Shown here: piece after piece, positions 46,150-57,700 of the stretch | Layout: every line of letters starts with the position of its first letter | Numbering within the stretch: the stretch's first letter is position 1 | From: Macrobrachium rosenbergii | Lineage: Eukaryota > Arthropoda > Malacostraca > Decapoda > Palaemonidae | Reading direction: 5' to 3' | DNA length: 64,000 nucleotides | NCBI RefSeq assembly: GCF_040412425.1 | Contig: NC_089742.1 | Coordinates: 75,127,625 to 75,191,624, forward strand | Translations under genes and position numbers: made by a program | Notes under the pieces: model-generated | Seen by the model: the letters and a program-made list of their open reading frames with translations, nothing else | What the model was told of the DNA's origin: nothing | Databases searched by the model: none

Positions 46150-46640
46150 TAGTGTCTCTGCATTTGCTTCTGCTTCCATTCTCCCTTCATAAGCTCTCTG
46201 TCTTCCAGTGTTTTCTGTCTTTCAGCTTCTTTCCCTTTTTCTTTTGCCCTCTGCACGGACTAGGGCTTGCTGCTTACGAACAAAATCCCTCAATTCTTAG
46301 CTTTCCAAACACACGGTACACACCTTCTTTGTTAGCTCGAGAAGCTTTGCTGTATCTGTTACTGCCATGCTGAAATATACTTGACATCACACAGGAGCAC
46401 TGCCACTTAAAATTTCCTAGTAGGTCAGCAGTTTTATTTCACTACGTGTGAGGAAGGGTCCTCGAAGAGCAATAGTCAATGCCTTTGCACCTAGTGTGAT
46501 TAAAACTTGAAGTATATATAAGATTATACATACTTCTGGCTGACTGTACTTTTTTGTAGTGGTGCTTAGGGATTGTCCTTTGAACGGCTCCTTTCTCGAA
46601 GCAAACTGAAATGTTTGCGGTGACTGGAAGCACTGATTAG
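46150..46640 (-). mobile_element. Gypsy-like retrotransposon fragment (Gag start), copy 1
   Basis: The minus strand reads ELRDFVRKQQALVRAEGKRK, resembling the N-terminal Gag helix of some Gypsy-type elements (ELRxFVxEQQ, then charged repeats). Just upstream on the minus strand, a ~70-bp segment (plus strand AGGGATTGTCCTTTGAACGG) recurs at 55747 and 56143. Stops and frame changes abound. Confidence 0.5.
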
Positions 46641-47070
46641 TTGAGACTTGGCCTGCCTTGCTCTTATGTTGTATGGTCTTGCCTTGGCTGGTCTTCTTTA
46701 GGAATACACCAACAACAAGTTGCTACTATGATTGCCTCCAGATCTCGAAAATTCTGGCATACACACAAACACTCTAGCAAAGAGTAGACAATATGTAATC
46801 TGGTTCAATTCGGGTAGGCTGGAAATATCTTGAACAAGCAAATTATGTAAAACATTTAATAAAACCATGATTTACATTCTTTTACACCAATTTAAATGCA
46901 CCAAAATTACGTTAAAATTAATTTATTTAACTAAACTTCCAAAACATGAAAGTAAATGAAAATTTCACCTACACTGAAAATTGCAACATAGAAACGGTGC
47001 TAGGGGAAGCACACAAAAGAAACAGCCTCCATCTCATAACTGTATTTTGACACAAAAACGCACACTAACA
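46641..47070. other. Non-coding stretch, no supported feature
   Basis: AT-rich; no exon, repeat end or RNA gene seen. Confidence 0.3.
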
Positions 47071-47073
47071 CAT

Positions 47074-47117
<44 letters not shown>

Positions 47118-47147
47118 CATACATATATATATATATATATATATACA

Positions 47148-47240
<93 letters not shown>
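47071..47240. repeat. Compound (CA)n(TA)n(TG)n array
   Basis: CA, TA, CA, TA and TG tracts in succession. The order CA-TA-TG makes the right half self-complementary. Confidence 0.95.
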
Positions 47241-47242
<2 letters not shown>

Positions 47243-47394
47243 CAGCATGTTACAGTTTCCAGATAGGAGAGCAACTAGTTTAGTGTACCAGTCCGGGTGG
47301 GATAAGCCAGAGAAAAGACTGTAGATGATAAGTGCAAAGTTATGGGATATGAATGTGGGCTGTGAATGGAATGTAGAATGACTGATGTTCCCAG

Positions 47395-48012
47395 GTGATA
47401 CAGTACTGATTGGGGATAGTGAAGAGAAATGGCAGATTAGGGAAAGAGTTTAAAAGTGCTTGCAAAGTGAGAAAGTTGGGAGTAATTGGGGGAAAATAAT
47501 AAGGTTATAAGGGTAAATGAGGACTAGGAAGAGTAATGAAAGGAAGCAGTAAATTCTTATAGTTATTTGAGCGTAAATATTATTGATGATAGTGAGGTGA
47601 GAGAAGAGGTGAGTGTCAAAACAAGTGAAGTAAGAAAACCAACAGAATGCAGGAAGAAGACTGAGGGAGAACTTAGTGCGTACGTATAGAACCCGAGATT
47701 AGAATGTATGAAAGGATGATCAGACCAACTATTTTCTGTGGAATTGAAATTTAGATGCATGCTGAATGCAAATGAAAGAAAATGGAAGCTGTAGAGAAGA
47801 ACTGTTTATAGAATATTTGTAGTATTTATATTATTTTTGAGAAATATGGAGATACTGAGGAGTGATAAAATGATTATCATATGTGAAAGGATGCATTAGA
47901 GTGTTTTGAGGCGGTTCGGTCATGTGGAAACAATCGAGACTGACGTGGTGAAAAGAGTATAGATATTTCGGAAGTCGAGGGAGGAAGGAAGGAGAGGAAG
48001 CCCTAGAAAGTC
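47395..48012 (+). pseudogene. LINE fragment (C-terminal RT region), decayed
   Basis: Frames give DTALIGDSEEKWQI (just after a lost YADD), KVRKLGVIGGK, SEVREEVSVKTSEVRK and, near the end, ERMHxSVLRRFGHVETIET with DVVKRV and SREEGRRGSPRK. This RRFGHVER...KRGRPRK tail is well known from one group of arthropod LINE RT proteins. Many stops. Confidence 0.7.
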
Positions 48013-48014
48013 AA

Positions 48015-48084
<70 letters not shown>
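48015..48084. repeat. (AT)n microsatellite at the tail of a SINE
   Basis: About 35 units; adjoins the 3' end of the minus-strand SINE at 48085-48548. Confidence 0.95.
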
Positions 48085-48086
<2 letters not shown>

Positions 48087-48545
48087 CTTCGTTTTACCGT
48101 GCTTTTATACCCATTTTTATATGGGGTAAGCAAAAGTGCCTTCTTTGAAGGACTTTGATTTGGCGGTGGGGTAGGCCGTAACCTCGACCGCTGCCCTGCC
48201 TGACATCGCTTAGACCCCGGTACCGAACGTGTACATGTATTACCGAAACCCACGCTCCCTTTCTCCCAGCAGCATGAGGAGAACTGGGCGGGTAGTCCGA
48301 CAGTTCGAGACGTGTGAGGTGTCTGTTATGTTTTTAGAAGATGTTGGAGTGGCTTTGTTTATGTGTGTATTAGTCTGTAACATCCATTTGCTTTCAGCAA
48401 ACCTATCCATTGATTACATACGTAATCCCGGATGTCTACACGGATAGCAAAGTTTCCGCCTCTGACTGGTCGGCCGCGGGATTGAACCTCGCCACAGGCT
48501 TCTATGAAGTCTGTGGTTGCCACTCTACCAACCAAGCCATCGAGG

Positions 48546-48548
<3 letters not shown>
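48085..48548 (-). mobile_element. Long tRNA-derived SINE
   Basis: The minus strand begins TCGATGGCTTGGTTGGTAGA followed by GTGGCAACC (A box TGGCTTGGTTGGTAGAGTGG type). After ~35 bp comes GAGGTTCAATCCCGCGGCC (B box GGTTCAATCCC). This is an RNA polymerase III promoter head as in tRNA. A ~390-bp unrelated body follows, ending in the (AT)n tract at 48015. It is not a tRNA gene: stem pairing was not evident and the body is long. Confidence 0.75.
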
Positions 48549-48643
<95 letters not shown>

Positions 48644-48646
48644 TTA

Positions 48647-48700
<54 letters not shown>
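48549..48700. repeat. (AT)n array, interrupted
   Basis: About 150 bp of AT with TATTTATA, ATACATA and TTTTATA interruptions. Confidence 0.95.
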
Positions 48701-48703
<3 letters not shown>

Positions 48704-49057
48704 TATAAGAAGGCCCATAAAACACTATTTAAACGTTGAAACCATATATTTCTGGCACTTGCTTCTGTGCCCCTGTTCACTGGTAGAATATGGACAGAGA
48801 AATGTTACAAGGGTATATATACAAAACATAAAGGTGTGGCCTTAAGGCTCCGATGGGAATTGGTCTTTCTCCTCCTCCTTAGGAAACGGTCACCGTCATA
48901 CCATCGGGGCCTCAAGGCCACACCTTTATGTTTTGTATATATACCCTTGTAACATTTCTCTGTCCATATTCTACCAGTGAACAGGGGCACAGAAACAAGT
49001 GCCTGAAATATATGGTTTCAACGTTTAAATAGTGTTTTATGGGCCTTCTTATATTAA
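48700..49057. repeat. Near-perfect foldback, ~150-bp arms
   Basis: The left arm from about 48707 (AAGAAGGCCCATAAAACACT) to 48853 is repeated inverted from about 48905 to 49051 (AGTGTTTTATGGGCCTTCTT). Only a few mismatches are seen (e.g. CACTTGCTTCTG against CAGAAACAAGTG). The spacer is ~50 bp with CTCCTCCTCC. Both outer sides run into (AT)n arrays. Confidence 0.9.
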
Positions 49058-49087
49058 TATTACATTGTAGTATTACAGGAAAAGACA

Positions 49088-49091
<4 letters not shown>

Positions 49092-49169
<78 letters not shown>

Positions 49170-49224
49170 CATATATATACATATATATATATATACACAC
49201 ACACATATATACATATATATATTA
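49092..49224. repeat. (AT)n array
   Basis: AT tract with CATACATA and CACACACA interruptions toward the right end. Confidence 0.95.
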
Positions 49225-49674
49225 GGTGAAAGGTATTGGAAATGAAGGTTTTCAACATCCAGGAAGCGAGACCTAAAGGAGCAGTTTTAGTGAGGAGGTT
49301 TGACAAACTACTTATAAGCCTTGTTTGGGTGTATGATGAAAATAGTCTCGTGGAACTTTTTTATTTTGGAATCCATCCACGATTCGACAGTTCAAGCATG
49401 AACGTGGCAATGGTCATTGTATTTTTTTCTGGAAAGCCACACTTAACCACTGTGTAGAGAGTAACTATGTACTCCAGTGTTAGCTGATTTATTGCTCTTT
49501 TGCCCTTTCGGTGTATAATTCATATGCGTTAGATCCTACTTTTGTTCGCCTTTGTTTTTCTGACTAAATGATGTTTGTATACTGCATTCTCAAGTATCTC
49601 AGGGCATATGTTTAGAATAGACTAGTCACTTTTACAAGATACATAGGAATTAGTTATAGCCACTATATATGTAT
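49225..49674. other. Non-coding stretch, no supported feature
   Basis: No recognised element or exon. Confidence 0.3.
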
Positions 49675-49678
49675 ATAT

Positions 49679-49747
<69 letters not shown>
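49675..49747. repeat. (CA)n(TA)n array at the left end of a hAT element
   Basis: Short CA tract followed by ~28 AT units. Confidence 0.95.
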
Positions 49748-49748
<1 letters not shown>

Positions 49749-50254
49749 GGTAGGGCGTCATTTCAGATTTTTGTCGGGGGGTTAGCAAAGACGGTTTGGC
49801 GAGCGAAGTGAGCCTAATCAGCTGTTTTTTTCAGCTATTTTATGTGCTTTTTGTATATACTCCCACTACTGTTTATTTATCTCATTATCACTGGTAGCTA
49901 GTAGACAGAGAAGGATCAAGAAACGTCATATTTCCGAGAAATTTCATATATTTATGATTGCACATCTAAAAAGAAAACATGACTTTTTGTTTACATTTTA
50001 ATGAAAATATACTTTATAAATCAAATTATAGTGCCATCGACTGGCAATGCCGGGCATTAATGAAAATTATGAAACAACTGCATCATTAGTGTAATGGAAT
50101 TTATATTATGATTATGGAATAACAAGAAATAATGCTGATAATTTGAGTACCATAATGAAAATAAGTTAATATAAAAGTAATAATGTTGATAATTTGAGTA
50201 CCAAAATCAAAATAGAATAGTGTACGATTTTTTAATTACATTCCTATATAGAAT

Positions 50255-53208
50255 TACACCAATGGGTACCGACGGTGTCTCATGAGAGCATACTCATTCA
50301 CTAACTCTTCCAAATCAAATGACTTAACCATATTATGTTTTTCTGTGGCCATCAGCAACAAGTAAGATAGCCGGTCACCCCCAGTTGTTGTTCGCAGGTA
50401 GTTCTTTACGTTTTAACACAGAAAAAAAAACCCTCATCACTAGCAGTAGTGATTGGAATGGTAAACAAAATTTTAAGGATAGTTAGCAACTCAGAAAAGG
50501 CAACTGGTAAGTTTTTAGGGCAGTGTACACATCGATTAGGTGGCCTTGTTTCTTTTGTTCTAAGAACACCTTTGCAGAATGAAGCTGTGAAACCAAGAGG
50601 ACTGTATCAATGTGTGCACTGTAATGCTTTGCGACCAGAGTTAGTTTTTCCTCATCAAAGAACTACTTTGATGGACAGTCAAATGCAGAGAGAGACTGTA
50701 ATAAATCTATGTTACTGCTGAACCTACGGTCAAATTCGGCAGTGCACTTATCCATTACTGGCAAATACAACTCTGTCTTCAAATGCTGTTTTAGTTTGAT
50801 GTTCTGAGGTGATACCAATTGCCTAGTCGCTTCCCAGTCGCTTCCTAGTCGCTTGTGAGATACTCTTTCAGTCTGTTTGATGTTTGCTGTACTCTCTTGC
50901 TGCAAGCTAATCCCACAGTGGCACTTACCTCTGGTACATCAATTCCAAGTTTTCTAGTAAACTCTTGTGCCTCATCATACAACTTCTCATATTCTCTGCC
51001 AGCTCTCATATTTACCAGATTTGTTTTTGTGATTGAACCTACAGTCCTAACAATAGATATACCTTTCTCTTGAAGCTGCTCTGACAGACAATTTGTTTGC
51101 ATGAACAATTTCTCCAATCTCCAAGATTCCATTCTTGACTTTAGACCAGATGCTTCCATAGAAGCTTCGTTACTTGACTCGGATAGAGAATATAGTACTG
51201 CCAGAATAGCTTCATAACGGACACGAATTTTGTAAATACTCCTGTACAAACAGACCATCTAGTTGCAACTGTTCTTTCTAATTCTAGTACCTGTTTTCCA
51301 AGCTCCTTCTGTGATTTAACAAAATGCTCATGTCTTGAGTTGCTATTTGAAATAAAGTTATACAAGTCTGTATGGTTGAGAAGAAATCTGCAAAGTCCAA
51401 GGTTCTTCACAAAATCAGTGAGGACTAGATTGAGCCCATGTGCATAGCAATGTATGTAGATGGCATGGGGAACTTTCTCTGCTACACGAGCTTGAACTCC
51501 TGAAGCCCCATCCACTCATAACGCTCGCCCCATCATAGCACTGTGCTATACAGTCTGATAGTTCTAATCCTAACTCGTCTAACTTCTTCAGAATGAAATT
51601 TGCAAGGGATTCGGCATCTAGTTTTTGCATGTGATAGGTACCACATCTCTCCTGGATTATTTTGCCATCAAAGAACCTGATTATTATGCTTCATTGCTCT
51701 TTTCTTAACTGATCTTTTGTCTCATCGACTAATATTGAAAAATACTTGGCCCTCTTAATTTGTGTAGATACATTTTTGAGAACTTTATTAACAAACACTT
51801 GTATTAAGTCATTTTGATACTCGGGGAACATGTAGTGGCCATACCGTGCTTGCATCTTCTTACGCAAATTTTCATTTGTGTCTGCTAACATATCTAGTGT
51901 CTCACGGAAGTTTCCTCTATTTTCTGAAGTTTCACTTTTATCATGGCCACGGAATGCTAAACCCTGCATACCTGGCAAACTTGTGACACGCAGCAAACAC
52001 TTTACATGTTCTCTGTTAGCCTCTACTTCTTTTGACCTGTTGGCATCAAGTTGATCTTTGACTGAACTCTTTTTCGCTGTCGACTGCCTTAAAGTTCAAC
52101 CACCTATAGCATAGCAGTGGCATGTCTTTCACTTTGAGAGTGTTTTTCTAATAAGTTTGAGGAATCCTTCCATTTTCTAAACCCCACATCAATAAATGTT
52201 TGCTTACCATGAGTCTCACCTTTTCTCTGTATGTTACTGCTAAAGTATCTACACGCAAAGCAATAGGCAGTCCTCCGATTTAGAATACTCAACCCACTCA
52301 AACCGTTTACAAAAGCCCACTTATTTTTTTGAGGAAATTTTTGAAGGTTAGGTTGCACCGGATTGTCACACTTTAATGAGCTGATGTCTAGGGGAAGATT
52401 GCTGCTAGGCACCTCAGGTTCGCACACAAGAGATGGAAGAATATGATATCTGCAACAGAAACACAAAATATACTGCTTATAGCTAACACAATAGTGGCCA
52501 TACTATACATTGAGACAGTTTTAATCAAAACAAGTTTTGGTCAATATGCAATTTTGGCTGTTAATCGATTTTAATATTTGCCTTTTTCAACTTTTTTTTC
52601 GCATTAACTCATTCGATTATGACCATTTCTGTCGTAAATTGAAAAAAAAATGACAAAAAAACCTAACCTAACCTCCCCTGCATTTTTTTATTTGCAACGG
52701 AAATGAAGGTCATAAATGAGGATATGACTATCCCACTCTATTAAACTAAAATTTTGATTGAAAGAAAGGGTCAGTGACTCAGTTTACTTTCAGCCTAATT
52801 TGCGATAACAAATAGTGTAAGTAATTTAACTCAAATTGTTTCCTAGATCCTGAATACTGTGGTTAGGCTTGACAAGCATAAAGTATTTTAAAATTTTTAG
52901 CAGGATAGATTCATAAAATTTTATAATCGTCTATACATCGGTAATCACTATTCGGATAATTAAGTCTATAACCTAAGGCTACTTACCGTTCATGATGATG
53001 TACTAGTGATGATGAGGGTCCCGGATCAATATCTGTCTGTTTCTTAGGTTCAGGTTCAGTGGCACTGGCACAAATTTGTTCTTTTTCTATTTCAAGTTCC
53101 TGATGGTTTTTTTTATCCAATTCAGTTGAGGCAGCATGTTCTGGTTCAATTTCTTTCTTTTTCTTAGAAAAAAAAAAACTGTGTCTGCTGTGATTTTGAG
53201 CGTTTCAT
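50255..53208 (-). pseudogene. ZMYM1/DUF4371-type hAT transposase, two exons, decayed
   Basis: Exon 1 (52987-53208) starts MKRSKSQQTQ, has a frame change in a T-run, continues EPEPKKQTDIDPGPSSSLV and ends CATGAACG|GTAAGT. Exon 2 begins after TTGCAG at 52449 in matching phase (R|YHILPSLVCEPEV). It carries the TTF-type zinc finger (TAYCFACRYFSS, then GFRKWKDSSNLLEKHSQSER), DUF4371 (GLAFRGHDKSETSENRGNFR; KRAKYFSILVDETKD), the catalytic-core blocks CIAQCYDGASVMSG and HCYAHGLNLVL, and near 50.26-50.42 kb a decayed C-terminal dimerisation block (SDEGFFSVLKR-like). Several stops and frame changes break exon 2. Domesticated relatives exist in animals, but the damage here argues for a dead transposon. 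Confidence 0.85.
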
Positions 53209-53280
53209 GATTAGAGTGCAGCTGTAACAAATTCAAATTATTAGCCTAGTCAGTAAACAAACACAAATATACATAATTAT

Positions 53281-53372
<92 letters not shown>
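53281..53372. repeat. (CA)n(TA)n microsatellite inside the hAT element
   Basis: Short CA tract then ~38 TA units, upstream of the transposase start. Confidence 0.95.
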
Positions 53373-53377
<5 letters not shown>

Positions 53378-53774
53378 GTTTTCAGGCAGAAAAAATATTT
53401 ATATAGCGTCGTATAATTATCCGGTCAATTTTTCAACAATACCCAAATCACGGAACATGTTGTTAACATCAGATCACTCTAAACACTGTTGCTTTAGGAA
53501 ATTCGAAACTATCTCGAGAGACTCGAGAGCGACTGCAACGGTCGCTTACTGAGCTCCCTGAACATGACTTGAACCCGTACTGTACTCAGGCTCAGTCAGC
53601 TATTCAAAATGTAAACAAAAATTCGTAGCGAACTAAAAAAAAAAAAAAAAAAAAGTGACATTATTGATGAAGAATGTATTGGATGTTGTTAGGGAAAACT
53701 TTATTAATTGAAATTTTCTGGATCATCCCTTCCTCTGCAGGCCTAATAATAGGTTACGACTACGGGCAGACAGA

Positions 53775-53906
53775 CATACACACACACATACATACATACA
53801 TATAGAAAGACACATAGGCAGACAAACAAACAATGTGTGATGGGGGAAATATAGATAGATAGATAGACAGACAGAGAGATAGATAGGTAGATAGATAGAT
53901 AGATAT
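53775..53906. repeat. Tetranucleotide arrays (ACAT and GATA/GACA)
   Basis: ACATACATACATACAT near 53785 and GATAGATAGATAGACAGACAG near 53860-53905, imperfect. Confidence 0.85.
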
Positions 53907-54179
53907 TACTTAATGTGATGACATTTGAATTTCGGTAGGAACAGTGGAAAACCAGCTGCTGTTACGTCTTGGGGCTTGGGGGGTGAGGGGGGGGCAAGTT
54001 GAGGGTTGGGGCGGGCAGCTTGAGTCTTGGGGGTGGCACCTGGCACGCCCCCCCCCAATTGACGCCCCTGTTTAAATTGTAATAACCACAATGCCCTCCT
54101 AACTTTTTGATTTCCTTACACTCTTAGGATACGCTTGTCACTACTCAGCCTTATGAAGAGATATTATGAGTAACAGAAC

Positions 54180-54371
54180 GGTTTCACGTTACCCACTTGG
54201 CCACGAAGAAGGTAATTAGACTTTGTTTTGATACTCCGGGTACGGGTTCGAATACTACTATGGATGTCAGAGTTTCTTCATATTCCTTCATTTGTATCTA
54301 AAGAGTACGGAGAAACTGAGAAATTAAGAGGGCACTGTGAGTTTAACATTTACAAACATATCTGGTAAAAG

Positions 54372-54438
<67 letters not shown>

Positions 54439-54440
54439 TG
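54180..54440 (+). mobile_element. Possible tRNA-derived SINE ending in (AT)n
   Basis: Contains GGGTTCGAATACTACT, a B-box-like motif, about 45 bp after TTGGCCACGAAGAAGG, a weak A box. A ~120-bp body runs into an (AT)n tract at 54374-54440, the same plan as the SINE at 48085-48548. The A box is poor, so the call is tentative. Confidence 0.4.
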
Positions 54441-54744
54441 TATATAGAGGACGCTTCCTAAACCCCAGTGAAGACTTCTAAAAAGGATTTTTTTAATCTG
54501 GAAAGACCAGAAACTCGAAAACCGTCAACTTTTAAATACTTGCAAATCTTCTTTATCTGATTTTGATTCCTGACTCAACGATCAAGATATAATTTGTTAC
54601 ACAAGAATTCCTTTATAAAGACTCACTACTTTCAAATTGTGTGAGGAAAGTGTATTTCGTGAATAAAAGAAGAGTATTTGTCATGACAAAATATACAATA
54701 TATGGAAAATTTGAGTTACTAACCTTTTTTTAATTTTCTTTCAG

Positions 54745-57700
54745 CGGTTTCTCAGTCACCCACCTGGAACCACAATATGGTTTATACCTCAGGCAGAGGA
54801 AGTGGCCGTCTTCCAAGGTAAGGAAGGAATCTGCTATCGGAAAATAATAAGAAAATTCACACGAATTTGTTGCTTTGAAAGGCATTGTGCTACATATATT
54901 ACTTTGGAGAGGGGATGACTGAAAGTGTTTCTGTTCATTCTTTCTTTGCTATAGCCTGGAAGCACCTGAGGAGCATGCGCGAATGTTTCAGACTTCGCCA
55001 GCAGACCTCCGAGGAGTAAATTATTCCAAGATCAAAGAGAAGAACCGACACAGCAGCTCTACAGTAGAAAAGTCAGTGTTTTCTTTTAGTTTCGAACATT
55101 TCTATGATGAGATCTTGTGATCACAGGGGTGATGATAGCGGTTGAATAAATTATTATAATTACTTTTCCTTCTCTCGAAATCAGGTGCCAAATGGCCATC
55201 ACTTAAGGTTATCACGTATTCCATTCTATTTTCGGCTCCTTGTCCTCGATTCTTCCCTCGGTAGCCTCTTTCAGTAACCATGCCGTACCGTGAAAATAAA
55301 TGAAAGAACACCGAATACATAATAAGTGAGTGTTATATCAATGTCCAGAATAGTTTCCCCTTCGTGTTACACTAGCGTACCTTTCCGTCCGCACTGTGGT
55401 CAGACGGAGTTTGAGTAAGAGAACTACAAAAACGTCAGCGGTTACTTAGTCGATGAAATTTATTAACATCAGCTTTGTGTTATTCAATTCGCCTTATATC
55501 TATATCTGCGACGTTAGTTAATATTAAATAGATCATGTGTGGTCAAATAAAAACTCCATAAGTTACCGTTAGAGTTCGGTCATAGCTACGAGTGTGGCAG
55601 GGTTCTTGATGGTGGAGATAATGGCTTTATACCAGGTGTGTTAAAGCACCATAAAAGATATAACAATACAGGGTTTATTTATGCAACGGCGTATCACAGG
55701 AAGTAACGATAAAGTCTGGCCGATCATACTCCAGTATTGGTAGTCAGGGATTGTCCTTGAAATGGCTCCTCTCACACAACAAATCACTAAAATGTTTATG
55801 TTGAACTAAAAGCACTGTTCTTTTTTCTGTCTGCATCAGATGACTGGAGACTTCAGACTTGCCTTTTTTGTCTTATTTTGTCTTGCTTCACCAACCGCGG
55901 ACTGCTACCTATGAAGGTGGGTTGGGGGTCGGCCTGCGTGTATGACGTATTATTATTGACGTGGTGCAGTGGCATCTGTAAACAGAGCTTATAGGCAGTG
56001 TGGTTCGTTAGTGTCAGCTGCCAATGGCTTTATACTTGCGAGATTACTTGCAGTAAAAGAAAAAAAATATATAAAATTTTTTCTCGCCACTTATTTTGAC
56101 ATGTTTTCCTTCAGGCGATTGTAACTCGTGGATGTAGTCTGGCAGGGGTATTTCCTTTAAAACGGCTGCTCGCTTTCAGCGAACGCTAAAATAAATTCCC
56201 TTGAACTGATAACACTGTATTCTTCTTTCTGCGTGAAACTAATCTCGCCTTTTGTCTTGTTTTCTCTTCAGAAGCTCTCTGCTTTTCAGCTTCGCGTATT
56301 TGCATTTCAGTTTTCGCTCTTCTCTCCCTGCTTGGGCTAGGTCTAGTTCCCTCACTTCTCTGCCTTCTAACCCCACCTCTCTTGCTAGTCCACAAACTTT
56401 GCTGTCTTTTGCCGAGGCTTTATTATACTTAAACTCCAGGCTAATACAGCAGAATTGCACCGAAGCACTGCCACTAGAATTATATGTCACAACACCCAAG
56501 AAAATTAGGATCATGTCAAGATTAGCGAACCCAACATCTCCATGTCAAGAACAGCGAACCCACTGATCCTTATGTAAAGAATGGCCAACCTTTTCCGGTC
56601 CGAACTCCAATTCCACATGAGGGCTAGTACTAAACACGGCGAAACAGTGATTCATCTACAATTTCGCCGCGTTTAGTACTAGCGGGGGGGGGGCGTCAAA
56701 TGTATTTCGGCTTGTTTAGTAGCCTACTAGCCCCTTGGGGATCAAATGTCTGGTATCGAAGTGTTCATGTCTACAACAGCGACCCCGATTATTCATTCCC
56801 ATGTAAAGAATAACGAACCCAATAATCTTCTTGTAAAGAATAGCGAACACCGCTGTGAGTGGGTTCGCTAATCTTGACATAATCCGAAAATTAATAGTAA
56901 AGTGAGCAGTAACAATATATCTCCACACTCAGTGAAGAATTCTGAAAATAATTAAGGGAACACCCTCTGAACAGCTGAGCAGTTCTAATAGCTCCATGCT
57001 GCTATTTTCAAAGGCACTTAAAATCCCACTAAAGTATTAGCAGTTAACAGCAGAACTTTTTGATTCTACAGTTTAATATATGAATCACTGAAAAACTGGG
57101 GAGATGAAAAGCTCCTAAACCAAGTGAGCTAAACTAAACTCGATGGAGATTAAAAAAAAAAAGGAAAGCATTCCGTATGGTTGTTCTTGCTGTACGAGGA
57201 TGGGGTCAATTTTTTATTCGGCCTGGGGATGGGGCGAGAGAGACTGAATGGACAGAGGTGGCACTTTCAAACCTGTGTTCCTTCTTTGTTTTTACTATTA
57301 TGTCACCAGTTTGGAGGCTCACTCTTCAAAAATATTGAAGCTATTGAAGGTCAAAGTTTAGTTATGAATTTTAGTATAGCTAGTCATTAATCTTAGAATG
57401 TTCGTGCTGATGAAACTACTGGACATGTGGAAGTATTCTTTGTAATTTGTGGGAATAATTATTTGATCAATATATTGATTTTTCATAGTTTATTTTTCGC
57501 TTCTCCATTTCTTTCGGTGTAATTGAATGCTTTTGCTGTTGAGCCCTTAATCTTGGAGCATTTTGCTTTTATATCTAAGGTTGTAGTGAGCTTGTAACAG
57601 TCGCAACAATAATAATAAACTCTTCATGGAGTTTAGACTACTTTTTTTTGCTAAAGAAAAATTCAAGCGTCTCTCTGCAAAGTGTGAACGAGTCACTTCA

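Larger units (their letters stand above)
49751..54070 (-). mobile_element. hAT element with spliced ZMYM1-like transposase gene
   Basis: Encloses a two-exon transposase-like gene on the minus strand. Candidate ends: left TAGGGCGTCATTTC (49751) and right, read inward, CAGGGGCGTCAATTGGGG (54070). They share AGGG-CGTCA-TT and fit the CAGGGGCG-type hAT terminus. The left end abuts a microsatellite and no 8-bp target duplication could be confirmed, so the boundaries are tentative. The right subterminal part is G-rich (53976-54050). Confidence 0.6.

Noticed and set aside
57181..57390. Open frame MFLLYEDGVNFLFGLG in the host-gene intron
   Set aside because: No splice context, no recognisable domain, AT-rich surroundings.
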